DNA of 64,000 nt from positions 2,862,001 through 2,926,000 of the forward strand of contig OY829546.1 of the NCBI GenBank assembly GCA_963691705.1, given 5' to 3'. Shown piece by piece: positions 32,587 through 46,272 of the stretch; within the stretch, counting starts at the first letter, position 1, and each line of letters starts with the position of its first letter. The position numbers and the translations under genes were made by a program. The stretch is from Viola odorata (taxonomy: Eukaryota > Streptophyta > Magnoliopsida > Malpighiales > Violaceae). A model generated the notes under the pieces. That model worked only from the letters and a program-made list of their open reading frames with translations, made no database searches and had not been told where the DNA came from.

Positions 32587-35500
32587 TCAGTATCCACCAC
32601 CACTGCCTCCATAAGAGGTGTTCTGAGGTGGTGGAGCTTGCCCATACCCTGCTGTTTGTCCAGCAGCTGGTGGTGCGCCATAAGGAGGAGGAGCACCATA
32701 CCCTGGCTGTGCTGCTGTGGCGCCATAAGCAGATGTCGGAGGACGCTGTGCGCCAGAATCTTGTTGACCATAGCCAGATGGTGGTGGCTGAGACTGAGGA
32801 TATCCAGGTTGCGCAGCGGGCTGAGCATAGCTTCCAGGGGTGCTGGGTGACTGCTGTGTCTGGCCGTACGCAGGAGGGTTAGCAGGAGGCTTCTGTGCTT
32901 GTGGTGTCCCATAGCCTGATCCATACTGTGCTGGTGGCTGAGTCCCGTAGCTACCTTGGGAAGTAGGGGGCACACCGTAACCTGGCTGAGTAGTTCCCTG
33001 GGTAGGATAATTAGCTGGGTTTGGGCTTGGCTGTTGACCAGTAGAATAACCAGGCTGGCCAGCAGCAGAAGGCTGAGTTTGTGCTTGACCCGACTCCCCT
33101 TGAGCACCATATGATGGAGTTTGTCCTTCTTGAGTTGGGTTGGCCGCACCACCATAGCTGGGAGCAGAACCATAACCTTGTTGTTGATCATATGGTGGTT
33201 GCTGAGCATAGCCAGGGTACCCTCCATAGCCATCTTGACCATAACCCTGCCCTTGTTGGCCATAACCAGAAACAGGAGCCTGACCGTAATACCCACTGTT
33301 ATCTGCTGGAGCAGGAGCAGGAGCAGCACCACCACCACCACCACCAGAACCGGCACCAGCTGCTGGTTGTTGCTGTGAAGGAGGCTGACCATAGTAATCA
33401 TAACCCTGACCAGTCTGCTGATTTCCTGACTGGTCCCAGCTGGAGGGATATCCACCAGATGTCTGATGGGGTGGATAACCTCCATAGGGTGGTTGACCAT
33501 ACTGAGGTGATGGAGCAGGATATCCACCATGCTGCATGTAGCCATAACCAGGTTGCTGCATCTGAGGACCTCCAGGTTGACTCCAATTAGAAGGAGGGCG
33601 TGCTTGATATCCTTGCTGAGAATATCCTCCACCCATTGATTGGTTCCTGGCACGATTCTGCACCAAAATTTTTGATCCAAAATAACCAATGTGAACACAC
33701 ATGGACCAATATGGCACAGAAAGCCTGCCATATGGTTGAAATTTCCCACAAGTCACGGTACAAAAGCATAAGAATACACACAACTAAATAGAGAAACAAG
33801 TAGATCACTAAGTACAAGCATGCAAATAAAAACAACATGATAAATAAAAACATGTCCAACGTAGGGATAATGGATTTCATACTCTTTATCAGAAGGGGTA
33901 CGAATGCCTACATACCGTACTCAGATGGAGGAATTGAGTTACTCCAGCAGATGCCCAACCTCTCCCTACTTGCAGTAAATGGGTACAAAAACAACCAGAA
34001 GTACTATACAAGCTCTACCATAAAAGCAAGAAATGTACCAACCCACTACCACAAGCTGGCAAATAGTTTATATTCAATTCAGGGGAGCACAATCCAATAA
34101 AAAGCTAAATTTCTAACTGATGCAATATAGCTATAGATTCATCAAAATGATACTTCCATTTTTAATTGCCAGTCTAACTAATCATGTATCCATGAACTTA
34201 CAAGTCACTAAACAAAAATAATAAAAAAGATTCTACCACATATGCAGTCGCAAATAGTTAGTGAGTTACGACCACACAGTAGGATAATATAACTAACCTG
34301 TATTATGTGGAAAAAGAGGATCTATGTACAGAAACAGACATGTAGCTCAAATAAGGGTTAAAGTTGGAATAACAACCACGTCATTAACTTACAACCAGAG
34401 CAAAACCACTATAAGATGTCACAAGTTAAAAAAACCTTGAGAGAGTGCCATGCATCCCATCTACAGGAAGACATGGACATAACCGACTTGAGACCCTAGT
34501 AGCACAGTATAAAAGAGAATAGAACACAGAAAATGGGCAAAAATAGATGTACTCGAACAAGATAATCCACTTTCGTGAACTGAATCAGGAGCCTTGAATA
34601 CCATGAATGACGGGCAACATTTGCTAAGATATAAAGGATAAGCAAATTGTCTACCAAACCAGCATCTTCAATCGGGCAAAAGTACTGACAAAATAACTAT
34701 AATACTTTTCCTTGAGGTTTTTTTGTTTCCTTTTGGCGGTTCATCAACAGAAGTAGCTGCCTCTTGTCAGTTGTGATCAACTTCCAACCCCAGGTCAGTT
34801 GAGACAATAGAGTGTGACATCAATTCATACAATTCCAAGATGGGGGTGAATAGCTTTCAAATTCAAGATCAGACCTATTCAAGAAAACTTAGAACAATAT
34901 AACGCAGCAAGAGATATCCACCATTACGTTAGAGACTCAGTAGCAATTCTAAAAGGAATATTCTTAACAAATGAATTATCCAGAAGGTTTACTCTCCGAT
35001 ATCAAGTAATCCAATCTAAAGACATTCTGCCCCCAACACAAGTAAACTTGCAGCTTCTCTCAACTATCATTTACCAAACATCATAAAATAGGATACAGAA
35101 CCATACCATGGCTGTGCTGTGGGAGACACCAACAAGAAGAAATCCATGTTGGTGCCACCAAAGTCTAACAGCACTAAACCCTACAATAGTCCCAACAACA
35201 ATATCAGTCACATGGCACAGTTAATAAGCACATATGGTGGTAGAACCAGCTATAATCCAATAACCATTCCCTTGGGAGACACAACTGATAATTGACAGTA
35301 TTAGGCCAAAATATTGGAATTCAAGGAGCCTGTACAAAACCTCACGTCCTAGAAAAAATAAATAGCATGAGAACTTGCTTTGCTGGAGATCCAAATCAAT
35401 TTACCCCAATAACTATGATAAAATTGTAATCGCTCAGCAAAAACATGGCACTTAAAACTTCAGGTGCTTTAAACCATCATGTATGTCCACCCCCATCCTC

Positions 35501-37431
35501 AATAGACAAATAAAGAAGCTAAAGTGGAGCTTAATAAAATTATAAGGATCTATGCAGCTCTCGTAGACAAGTGAGAAAAATATCTACACTGTAAAAACTT
35601 TGTACATATCTGGATATGTTTTTTTTAAGTAGCAAATTACCAATACCAAGATCTCCTAATTCAAAACTATAAACCAGCAGTATAAGTAAGCAAGCCAGGA
35701 ACCTCTATGAAAGTGATTAGATCTGCAGACCCTCTGCTCCACTTCCACGTTTTAGTCTGACGAAAGGCAGAAAAAATTTCAACCAGCTAAACTGGAGATG
35801 TTACATGTGGAGCCACAGGTGGAAGCTATCTGCAACTTTTTATCTAAAAACTCAAATAATGGAAAACTTAACTTATCCTAATGATTTGAAAACAACCAAA
35901 TAGCTGCCTCACAAGACAAAAGACATAATCATGTTTGCTCAATTAAATCAAGAAAGAAAACAAAACAACCTGTAAAGTAAGAATTCAGGAAATGCAAGTG
36001 CATGACCAAGTTCAAGCATCTCAAAAGATTTCTGGGGGCCAATGCAGAAGTCAATGCTAAGCATACCTCGCTGATAACTTCATTAACCAATTGTTTAGCA
36101 GCCTCAATCTGCTCACTGGTTCCCTCTATGTGAACTGTCCTTTCTGTTGCAGGATCATTAGGGGGCAAATGCAAAGGTATTACCTGCAAAAAGTTCAAAA
36201 AGTACGTGTGAGACAAACCACAGTGAAGAAATTGATGGATAAAATATAGATGAAGCTTAAAATTCAAAAGCAAACCTGAATTCTAGCCCCAGTTCTAGCT
36301 TGCATGTTCTTAATGGTCTCACCACCTTTGCCAATAACCAAACCAACCTGAAATTTCACACATGTAAGGAATTACCCCAAAACAAAATGGGGTCGATATT
36401 CATTCACCTATATATATACCTTGTTGTTTGGAACTCTCAAAATTACATGTTCAGAACCACCTTGTCCTGAAAACCTTCGTGACACAGTTCCTGAACCCCC
36501 TGCTTCAGCCTAGGCCACCAAATATTCAAGATCAGGTGACATTAACAACCTTTCCCATGACAAGAGGAACTAGATGAAAAACAAGATTTGTATGCCTCCA
36601 ACAGTTCACTTGTGTAGCATCATAAGCAGTAAGTTAAATCACAAAGCGTTATACCTCTGCAAGAACATCATTTATCAGCTGTTCAGCCTTTGCAATCTGA
36701 TCAGGAGCACCCGTGAGTTCAACCGCCCTTGTGGCAGAATTAGGGTCGGCATCCATATCGCGAGTAACCTGAATTTTTGCACCAGATTGAAGCTGAAGAT
36801 ACTTGATAGTGTCACCAGCTTTTCCGATAATAACCCCCACTCTACCATTGGGAACCTCAATCTTCTTGCTAGAACCACCGCCACTGCTGTACCCACCACC
36901 ACCACTGTTGTACCCACCACCATAAGATACTGGAATTGCCGAAGCACCAGAGTTTGACATCATAGACTTCCCATCTAAAACACCAAAAATCAAACAATAT
37001 CAAATTAAGAGTGTCGAAAATCTTTGAGGAAAGAGGTAGATAAGATAGTGGAAGAGTTATTGACCAGCGGGAGAGGAGCTGTAGCCTTTACTTTCATACG
37101 AATCGAAGCCCGTGTTTGAACCATTCTCAGTGCGAGGTCGTTTCATATCCGCGCCAGCATTGCTAAGGAGGCGAGCAGCTATTTCTTGAGCTTTTTGTTT
37201 AGCTAATTGGATCTCGTCAACAGGAGGCGGCACGCTGTTGTAGGCAGGAGGGAGGGGAGGCGAGCGAGAAGTGATGGGGGAGGAGAAGCCGGTGGTGCGG
37301 GTGCGAGGAGGGGAAGAGAAGCCGGTAGTTCGGGTGCGTGGCGGGGACGGCGGCGGTGTCTGGTCGCCGTATTTGCGCTTGTTGGTGGGCGCGGTGTCAG
37401 CCCCGGAAGAGTACTGTGATTCGTCTGCCAT
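32587..37431 (-). CDS. Two-KH-domain RNA-binding protein with GYQP-rich tail (FUBP-like), 678 aa
   Basis: There are six exons on the minus strand: 37431-37065, 36974-36655, 36509-36420, 36347-36276, 36183-36067 and 33657-32587. The last intron is 2.4 kb. Residues 1-122 are P/R/S/T-rich. KH1 (about 161-228) has VPNGRVGVIIGKAGDTIKYL with the GKAG loop. KH2 (about 247-320) has VPNNKVGLVIGKGGETIKNM with GKGG. Both keep the GxxG RNA-contact loop. Residues 323-678 are a low-complexity Q/G/Y/P/A domain with many GYG, GYP and YGQ repeats, resembling prion-like domains that drive condensates. It resembles plant homologues of far-upstream-element-binding proteins. RNA target and function are unknown; the location is probably nuclear. 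A duplicated PPRTRTTGFSSP unit occurs at residues ~30-52. Confidence 0.92.
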
Positions 37432-37452
37432 GAGTAGAGAGGGAAAGAGAAT

Positions 37453-37660
37453 GAAACCCTAACGATAGAGCGCGCTTGATTGGGTGATGTAAGAGACGGA
37501 AAGGAGTGATGGGATCGCGGGGTTTTATCTGGTGGGAGGATAGTCACGTGACTAGAGAGATCTCTTACTGTCCCCATCTCGTGCTAAATATCCTTAGTTT
37601 GGGCCGGGCCGGGCGGAAACTAATAATCACCATGGACTTCTTAATATCTTGGCCCAGATT
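37453..37660 (-). promoter_or_regulatory. Promoter motifs of the KH-protein gene: telo-box-like and site II
   Basis: AAACCCTAA (plus strand, around 37,455) lies about 22 bases upstream of the start codon, a telo-box-like motif. TGGGCC at 37600-37605 overlaps a GGGCCGGGCCGGGC run, and GGCCCA recurs near 37,651. Site II plus telo-box is a common pair in plant growth-related promoters. Confidence 0.45.
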
Positions 37661-37876
37661 CTATTTTTCCTTTTTCCTGTGTTTTTGTTTCCTCAGCTTC
37701 GATACAAAGAGATGGTGCGTATATATTGTAGTGTAACTACTAGCTTTGAGTAGGAACTTCTAAAATTTGCTGTTTGCAGAACAATTGCAAGCTATTCATT
37801 CACAATTAGCAAAGGCAGCCACTGCCACAGCCTGCCCTTGTACTACAAATGTGCATCCATAAGGCATTAAGCCAGA

Positions 37877-38042
37877 AAACCCTGCTCCTACGAGGAAACT
37901 GCGAAAAACAACGAAAAACAACTTTCCTTACTTGAAAAGTTCTCAGAAGACAGTAGGGGAAACCCTGCTCCTACGAGGAAACTGCGAAAAACAACGAAAA
38001 ACAACTTTCCTTACTTGAAAAGTTCTCAGAAGACAGTAGGGG
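37877..38042. repeat. Exact 83-base tandem duplication
   Basis: The unit beginning AAACCCTGCTCCTACGAGG starts at 37877 and again at 37960, and both copies end in GACAGTAGGGG. There are two copies of an 83-base unit, nearly or fully identical, so the duplication is recent or an assembly artefact. It lies between the NDUFS7 3' end and the KH-gene promoter. Confidence 0.85.
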
Positions 38043-38269
38043 AGTTCAACCATTGTCAATTTTACATCATCAGAAGCCGCATAACAACTCCAGCAATACA
38101 AGCACTTATCACAAAATACCACAAAAAGAAAAGGATCTGTATTTAAGATTAACATCAATATTCTCTTCCTTCATACAGCACTTAAACATGGACAAGTACA
38201 GAAGTCCGATTTATTAGGTCATAACATCCAAATTGTAGCCAAAGCAGACAGCGGTAAAACAAACTGCAA

Positions 38270-39748
<1,479 letters not shown>

Positions 39749-41066
39749 CGTGGCGGAGGAGGTGATGGACGGTGGAGATGCAAGACACGCAGGCTTGGAG
39801 GGTGTTTCTTACCGTTTGATGGTCGTGGCTAGATGAAGAAGGGTCGGAGTTGTAAATGAGCTTGCCACGCGACACTGCAGATATGTCACTGTATAATATA
39901 GATTTGTGTCACTATATAGACAGACCGCAGGAAACGGTACCTATCAATGAAGAACAGGAAAAGCCAACAAGTTACTGCTGCTATTTTTACTCCTAAAACA
40001 CAATAAAAAACTAGAAAAGGCCCATAATTGTTATTGTTATTTTTTTTTTTGGATAAGCATAGTTGTTATTGTTTGAGCTTTTTTCCTTTTTTTGTTATTC
40101 AGTAATAAACACTCATTTTGGCCTTTGTGTTCATTAAAAACTCTTAAATAACGCTCTGCATCTTATGTTTGTTGGATACGATTATCCAATTTGTATCCTC
40201 TTTTATATTTTTTCAGAAATAAATAATTTCAGAATCAAAAAGATGATTTTAATTCCCTGCATGACATTTTCCAACTTGGATTTTACTGAGAGTATTTTTC
40301 AAAAGTTTTCCTTAGCCTACAATGATTCATTTGATTCCATTTGTCAGTAGAATGTAGGGGAACTTTACATAAGTTGATATTTAGATATAAAGCAAGCATT
40401 GGGGAAAATAAAATTGTTCGACACGGGGTAACTTTACATAATTTGATAATCATAGATGAAGTTGGGAAGAATGATTCGACAAGAGCCCTTCTACCTTACA
40501 TCCCAAAAGACCAATTATTTTGGCAAAGACCATAAAATTCAGCAAACTCTGTGAAAGAGGAGAAAGAATGGTTAGAATTATGAAATAACAATAAATCATG
40601 ATAAAAAAAATTGTCACAAGCCTTGAGTACTAAGTTCTAATGGTACAAAGTTGCAGCCCATCATCGTATCAATGAGAATTGATTCACCCCCAAAACATCA
40701 CCTTTGCCCAGATCGGTTGTAGACATCATCGTCGGTCTCAAACCTTGCAACACTGCAGCACTATATAGAGGTGTTTCCTTTACTATCGTATTTTCTTTTA
40801 ACCTAAACCCAAAAAATAATATAAGGACAACTGCATCTTTCCTTGTGAAAGAATATAATTAGTGAAGCATGCCCATCCTGGGAACAAAAGTCGTAGTAGT
40901 ACTTCCTCCATACTTCAACAACAGCAACAGCAATCTCCATTAAAATGGTGTGCAGCTTCCACATCTGTGTGTTAGGAAATGAGGCGGGCAAAAAGATTTG
41001 CCACGGGCAGAAGTATCGCTTTGCCAACCCAAAAAGAAGAAAACACGTGACCTTCCTGGACCACCT
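39749..41066. other. Spacer between NDUFS7 and PP2A B55
   Basis: This is promoter-side sequence of NDUFS7 on the left and the 3' UTR of the PP2A B55 gene on the right. No coding frame was recognised. A short repeated phrase (GGGGAACTTTACATAAGTTGA / GGGGTAACTTTACATAATTTG) occurs near 40,358 and 40,425. Confidence 0.5.
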
Positions 41067-44000
41067 TTATGCATAGTACATGTAAAGGCTGTTTGATGCG
41101 GCACATGCAAGTGAGTTTTCAGTTGGATGCCATGCTAGATGTAACAGCTTCATTGAGAAATCAAAAGCGTTTCCATTCATGTCAACCCCAGAGTTATCCG
41201 CTCCTTCAGAGTAGGAAAAAGCACCCAGGTTAATTTGACAGTAAATTAAGACATCAGCAGAGTTAAATAAATTTTGGCTAGCGTTTAAATCACAACTTCA
41301 AATTATTAAGTAAAGTCGGCAACAGACCTCTCCTGAAACCACGGGAAAGAGTACCCAGAGATCTAGAAGGTCTTGATGGGGTTTGAACTTGTCTCCTGGA
41401 AGCACATGGCACAATCACCCAAATTAACGACAAATGAAACCATAATCAATAACAGAAGTATATCCAACAATCATTTCAGCATTACTCATTTTCTAATTCT
41501 CCTATAGAAGTAAAAAATGAATCAGGATTATTTATATGAACTTCAAACTCGCAGCTAAACCATCCATATAGATCCAATCTCATCATTATATGCATTGAAT
41601 GAATCTAACTAAAGGATTCATATGTATACCTCATCGGATTTTTGCTGGCTTCCAAGGTTGTTGATCCTGTGCTTCCATCAGAACACCCAAACACGCGGAA
41701 CAAATTGCTGCAATCACAAAGAAAGTGCAGATCCATGTAATGGATTTATTGACAAGTTGGATAATGAAGAAGGAACACATTAAAAGATGCAAAGCACACC
41801 TGTAGGAACCAGTTGCAACTCGACATCCATCTCCACTTAGACAGCACTCAAATTTGTCGAAGATGGAATCATTTTCATATAAATCACACAGCTGATCAAT
41901 ATCAAAGAAATCAATTCAGCTGACATTGTATTTTGAAATATGGTACACCTACATCCAAACCATCACAAACGATAGTTGGAAATATGCTACCTTTGGTCTC
42001 AGGTATTCATGAACCTGAAAGGTTGCAACTGGTCCTGATTCCATATTTATGTCCCAGAGCTGACAGAAAAAGATCACACCTTGTCAGAGAGATGTGACAC
42101 TAGAGCATAAATAAAGAAAGAAACTGGGAGAATAATAATAGAGATGCTAACTTTTTGATACTAACTGATGTGGCAACACATGATTTTCTCTTCTTTATTC
42201 AAATAAATAATAACCAAAGGGAATATAAAAATAATGTGTTCATTTAAATCAAAAAGTTAGTAAAAGTGTTAGTACCTTTACCATTACTCAAACTGGACAT
42301 GAACTAAAATTGACAAGCCATAACAATATTTCAGTTGTATGACTCCTATCTTTGATACCATCCACTTGTAATTTTTCATGAATGCATCACAGTCATGATT
42401 TTATCCAGCATTCTTTGCTTTCATGTATTTTATGAGGCTATTACTGAGTATAATCTGAAATAGGGCACTCAAAAGGAAGAACAAAACAATAACAAATATG
42501 AAAGTATGAACCTTAAGAGTCATGTAATCGCGACTAAGTATATGCCTCCCATCCTTAGCAAATTTAATATCAGAGATGGACGCAATTATCTCTGTGAAAA
42601 AGGATCTTGAACCAGGCACTTCCTGTTCCTCAAATCTGGACCATTAGATAGCCTAATGAGTATGGCAACAAGATGTAAAAGGGAAAATAATAGGAGAAGA
42701 GAACCAATACAAGGGCTCATAAAGACCCACAATACATTTACTGTTACATCAGCTCAATAATATGTGAAAGACCATTAAAAAGGACATGCTAAAACTATTA
42801 GGTGGGAGAGAATCACTTACAATTTACTATGAGAATCACATAGCGCTGACTGCCTCATATCAATCAAACGGATTGAACCCTTTGAACTACTATATGCCAA
42901 TGTATTACAATGGGTAGGGTGAAATTCAGCTGAAGTTATCACCTCTGCATGCATATTTCAGGTGCGTAAATACAAATATACTACAGCAATTGGATATAAG
43001 AAAATATAAGAAGCAGTAGATTTAACATGAATTTCAAAACTTAGGTCTACTAGATAAGTAGCTTGTTTCAATTATCAAAACAGCTGAAGGGTAAGAAGCA
43101 ACCATAATCAGAAAGATTGGTCTCTCACCAAATATTCATCCCAGGAAAAGTGGGGAACAGAAAGTGCCCAAGCTCAAGGATGCATGCATAATAGATGCAT
43201 GAAGCATCATATACCCAAAAAGAACTATACTTTAAAAGTTAATTAATTTATTTAACCAGAATTCTATTTACTCAACTAACCCTCAACAAAAACAGAAAAT
43301 AAGATTCTCTATTAAGATATACAAAATTGCATGCAGATCCTGAGAGTCACCAGTTAAATCCTCCATGTTTGCAGGCTTCACGTCAACAATATTGAAGCTT
43401 TGATTGCTAATCTCCAAATTCCAAAGATTTATTCGCAGATCATCAGCTGATATAAAAGTTTCACCATCACTGCAAAACAAGAGAAAGGAACGGGCAGGAT
43501 GTTTAGTACCACAAATGTAACGGCAAAAGGAGTTAGCATTCCAAATTTGGCCACATAACAAAAGTTTGAATACTTATATTTACAAGAAAAAATGAGGATT
43601 TTAATCATTGTTCAAGAGGTCCCATAACTGCACTTCTAACCTCAAGTGTCGATCATAAATAGTATATCCACTTAAACAGGAATCAGAAAATAAGGGGGGG
43701 AAGAGAATGTACCCATAGAAACACAAATAATCAAATGAGACGGGTACATTTAAGACAGACAGACAGAGAGACTTGATCAAATAATAAGTTAACAAACCTG
43801 TTGTTAGAAATTGAATTAATGTGATAATCATGGGCATGAGCATATATTCTCCGACACCTAGCTTGAAGGCTTGTTTCATGACTGGTCACCTAGACATACA
43901 AAAGCAATATGTATTATAATCACAAACCGGTGAAGTAGAAAACTAGCAACTCCAGGTTTCAAGAAAGTCACAGTTATGGTCGTCAATATAAGAGTATTTA

Positions 44001-46272
44001 AGGTTGAATACAACTACCACAGGCAAACGTAAAGATGAAGCACCACCAGTAGGGAAAGAAAAGTCATTGCTTGGGTAACCCGAAGGTCTGTCCAAACATC
44101 CTCCATTTGAGGCATATGGTCTGGAGCTTGTAGGTGTGCTTGAACCTACAACAGGACCATTCCCAGTGACTTTTGCGGAGTCAACATTCATTTCACACAC
44201 TTTCTTAACCTTCTTCTCTTGGACCTGTCCCCAATTAAAGCAAACAATCATGTAAATTAGATGGATTAGGAACTTCAAGCATATGAAACATAGAATGCCA
44301 ATCTATGTTCTTCCAGATTTCTTAAATGCATCAAGTTACTATAACAAGTCTGTGCAACAAGTAAAAATCTTCTGCTACAACATAGCCCAACTCCAGAAAG
44401 GTAAGAGTTACGGCTTGACAAAATGAACTATCTAGAACAGCACAACGGCTCAAAAGCTAAAAACATCAAAGTTAGGGAGGAAAATAAAAATATTCAAAAG
44501 TGAGATTCCCTACCTTCCAATATTTGATTGTTTTGTCATTAGTTGATATAAGAAAAAGTGCACCATTTGCTGACTGACACCATCTTATCTTGTTGATTTT
44601 CTCCTCAATTTCCAAGCTCTTTAAGTAATCAAACTACAATTAACAGAGAAGGTGAATGGTTATCAATATCTTGGATCCTACAGCGACTAAAACAAGAACA
44701 CGGTCAAAAGAAATACCTCAGGTTCATGACTCTGAAACTCAGTTTTGTAGCGGAATTCAGGATGCCTGTTATTTGGAAAATCCATTCTCTCCAGATCTCT
44801 CCGATTTCCACCATGCTACAAATTGTGAGTTAATGTCATACAGATATATCACAACAGTATATTATGGCCAAAAACATTGGAAAAAATTATATGTAAAAAG
44901 TAAAATGTCGTACATCTTTGGTGTCAGTTCTCTCAAATAAGACCACCCGGCCACCACGGTCCCCAGTAGCAAGGTGGTCTCCACTTTTGTCAAATTCGAT
45001 AGCAGATATGATATCGACTGAAAACACAGCCAAAAGTAAACAAAATAAGAGCATGTGGAAGATGAACAATGTTAGCACAAGTGAGTTACTCATGGCTAAG
45101 TGTCAATCTAAACTTGAATTCCATTAGGTTAATTCCATCTTCCACATGCGTAAGAGACGGACATTAGGTTGAGAGGAACAGTTCTGATTTCTTGTATAAT
45201 AATAGTAGCACACAACTTCATCCTCAAGACATGCCATATTCAAAGATGCTCAACAACCTGGGTTCGTAACCAATACTCAGCCTAGCAACACAGAGACCCA
45301 GTGATTGAACATTTCCCTACTCCATGTCTCATTTTGCTACAACTACGTGAGTTTCTAAAGCTCTAAGCTAATAGAGCACGGATGGAAGTGAAACAGCAGA
45401 AGTTTTACAGGACTGCAATCACTAACACTACTAATTAAAGGAAATCAACTGGTATGGGCTATTTTTTCCCAGAACAAGAATTTGAACCCAGATTGCAGTC
45501 CCTTGCCAGCAGCAGCCCATATCTCGGTGTTAGTTCCTTCCTCATTGTGCTTTGACGACATGCCTAATGAATTACTGTATTTTTGGGATATAGATGGCAA
45601 TGTCTCAAAATAGCCAGCACGAAAACCGAGTTATGAATCAAAATACATCATTTTGGACACAATATATGGATATAATATAATTGGTAGAACTGAACACTAA
45701 ACTTTCATTTTCCTTGGATGGAAATACCAATCTAGTAAAGATAACCAGGTCTTGTCACCTTGACAATTCACCCTTTGCACCCACTGCAATCACCAATCTG
45801 TTATGACCCCCACTATTTCTCAATTGCTCCAGTTATGTTAAAACGCTGAAAAATCAGACCTAATTTTCAACACAGGCATTATCCAAAACATCCATACGTC
45901 TTAAACGCAACAACACTCTCTAACACCTACTTTCAGCTCCAAACTCCCACTAACACTACATTGCTTAAAGTCACACTTTTGGAGCTTCGCATCACCCACA
46001 CTATCACATTTGTCAGTAATTACACCTACGTAAAACTAATATAAACAAGCAAACAATAAAAAAAAAAAAAACTAAATCAGATTAAGAGCACGATAAATCT
46101 AACAAATAATCAAACCCTAACAAGAGAGATCGATCACACCTTCCTGGACTTCCTCGCCGGCCGTTCGTTCTCCAAACACCTGTGCAAATCTCCAGTCGAG
46201 CGGAGAAGACGCTCCTCCCACCGCATGACCTGCCGCAGCTTCCTCGCTGCCGCCACCACCTCCGCCGTTCAT
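41067..46272 (-). CDS. Protein phosphatase 2A regulatory subunit B55 (PR55/B), WD40 propeller, 521 aa
   Basis: There are fourteen exons on the minus strand: 46272-46140, 45017-44914, 44815-44717, 44633-44514, 44224-44018, 43889-43798, 43469-43351, 42944-42821, 42635-42512, 42059-41991, 41891-41800, 41707-41630, 41395-41328 and 41203-41067. All are in frame. It targets the PP2A A/C core to substrates. Family landmarks are [148 protein letters not shown] and [16 protein letters not shown]. The end is [10 protein letters not shown] plant-type insertion (residues ~160-210, S/G/P-rich) lies between blades 2 and 3. The N-terminus is Gly-rich. It resembles Arabidopsis ATB-alpha/beta; I cannot tell which. 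Confidence 0.96.

Noticed and set aside
33081..33590. Long plus-strand frames antisense to the KH-protein last exon
   Set aside because: They are shadows of the repetitive GYQP-coding exon on the minus strand.
32526..33749. 407-codon alternative minus-strand frame over the KH-protein tail
   Set aside because: It is in a different frame from the exon that joins to the KH domains and consists of low-complexity shadow sequence.
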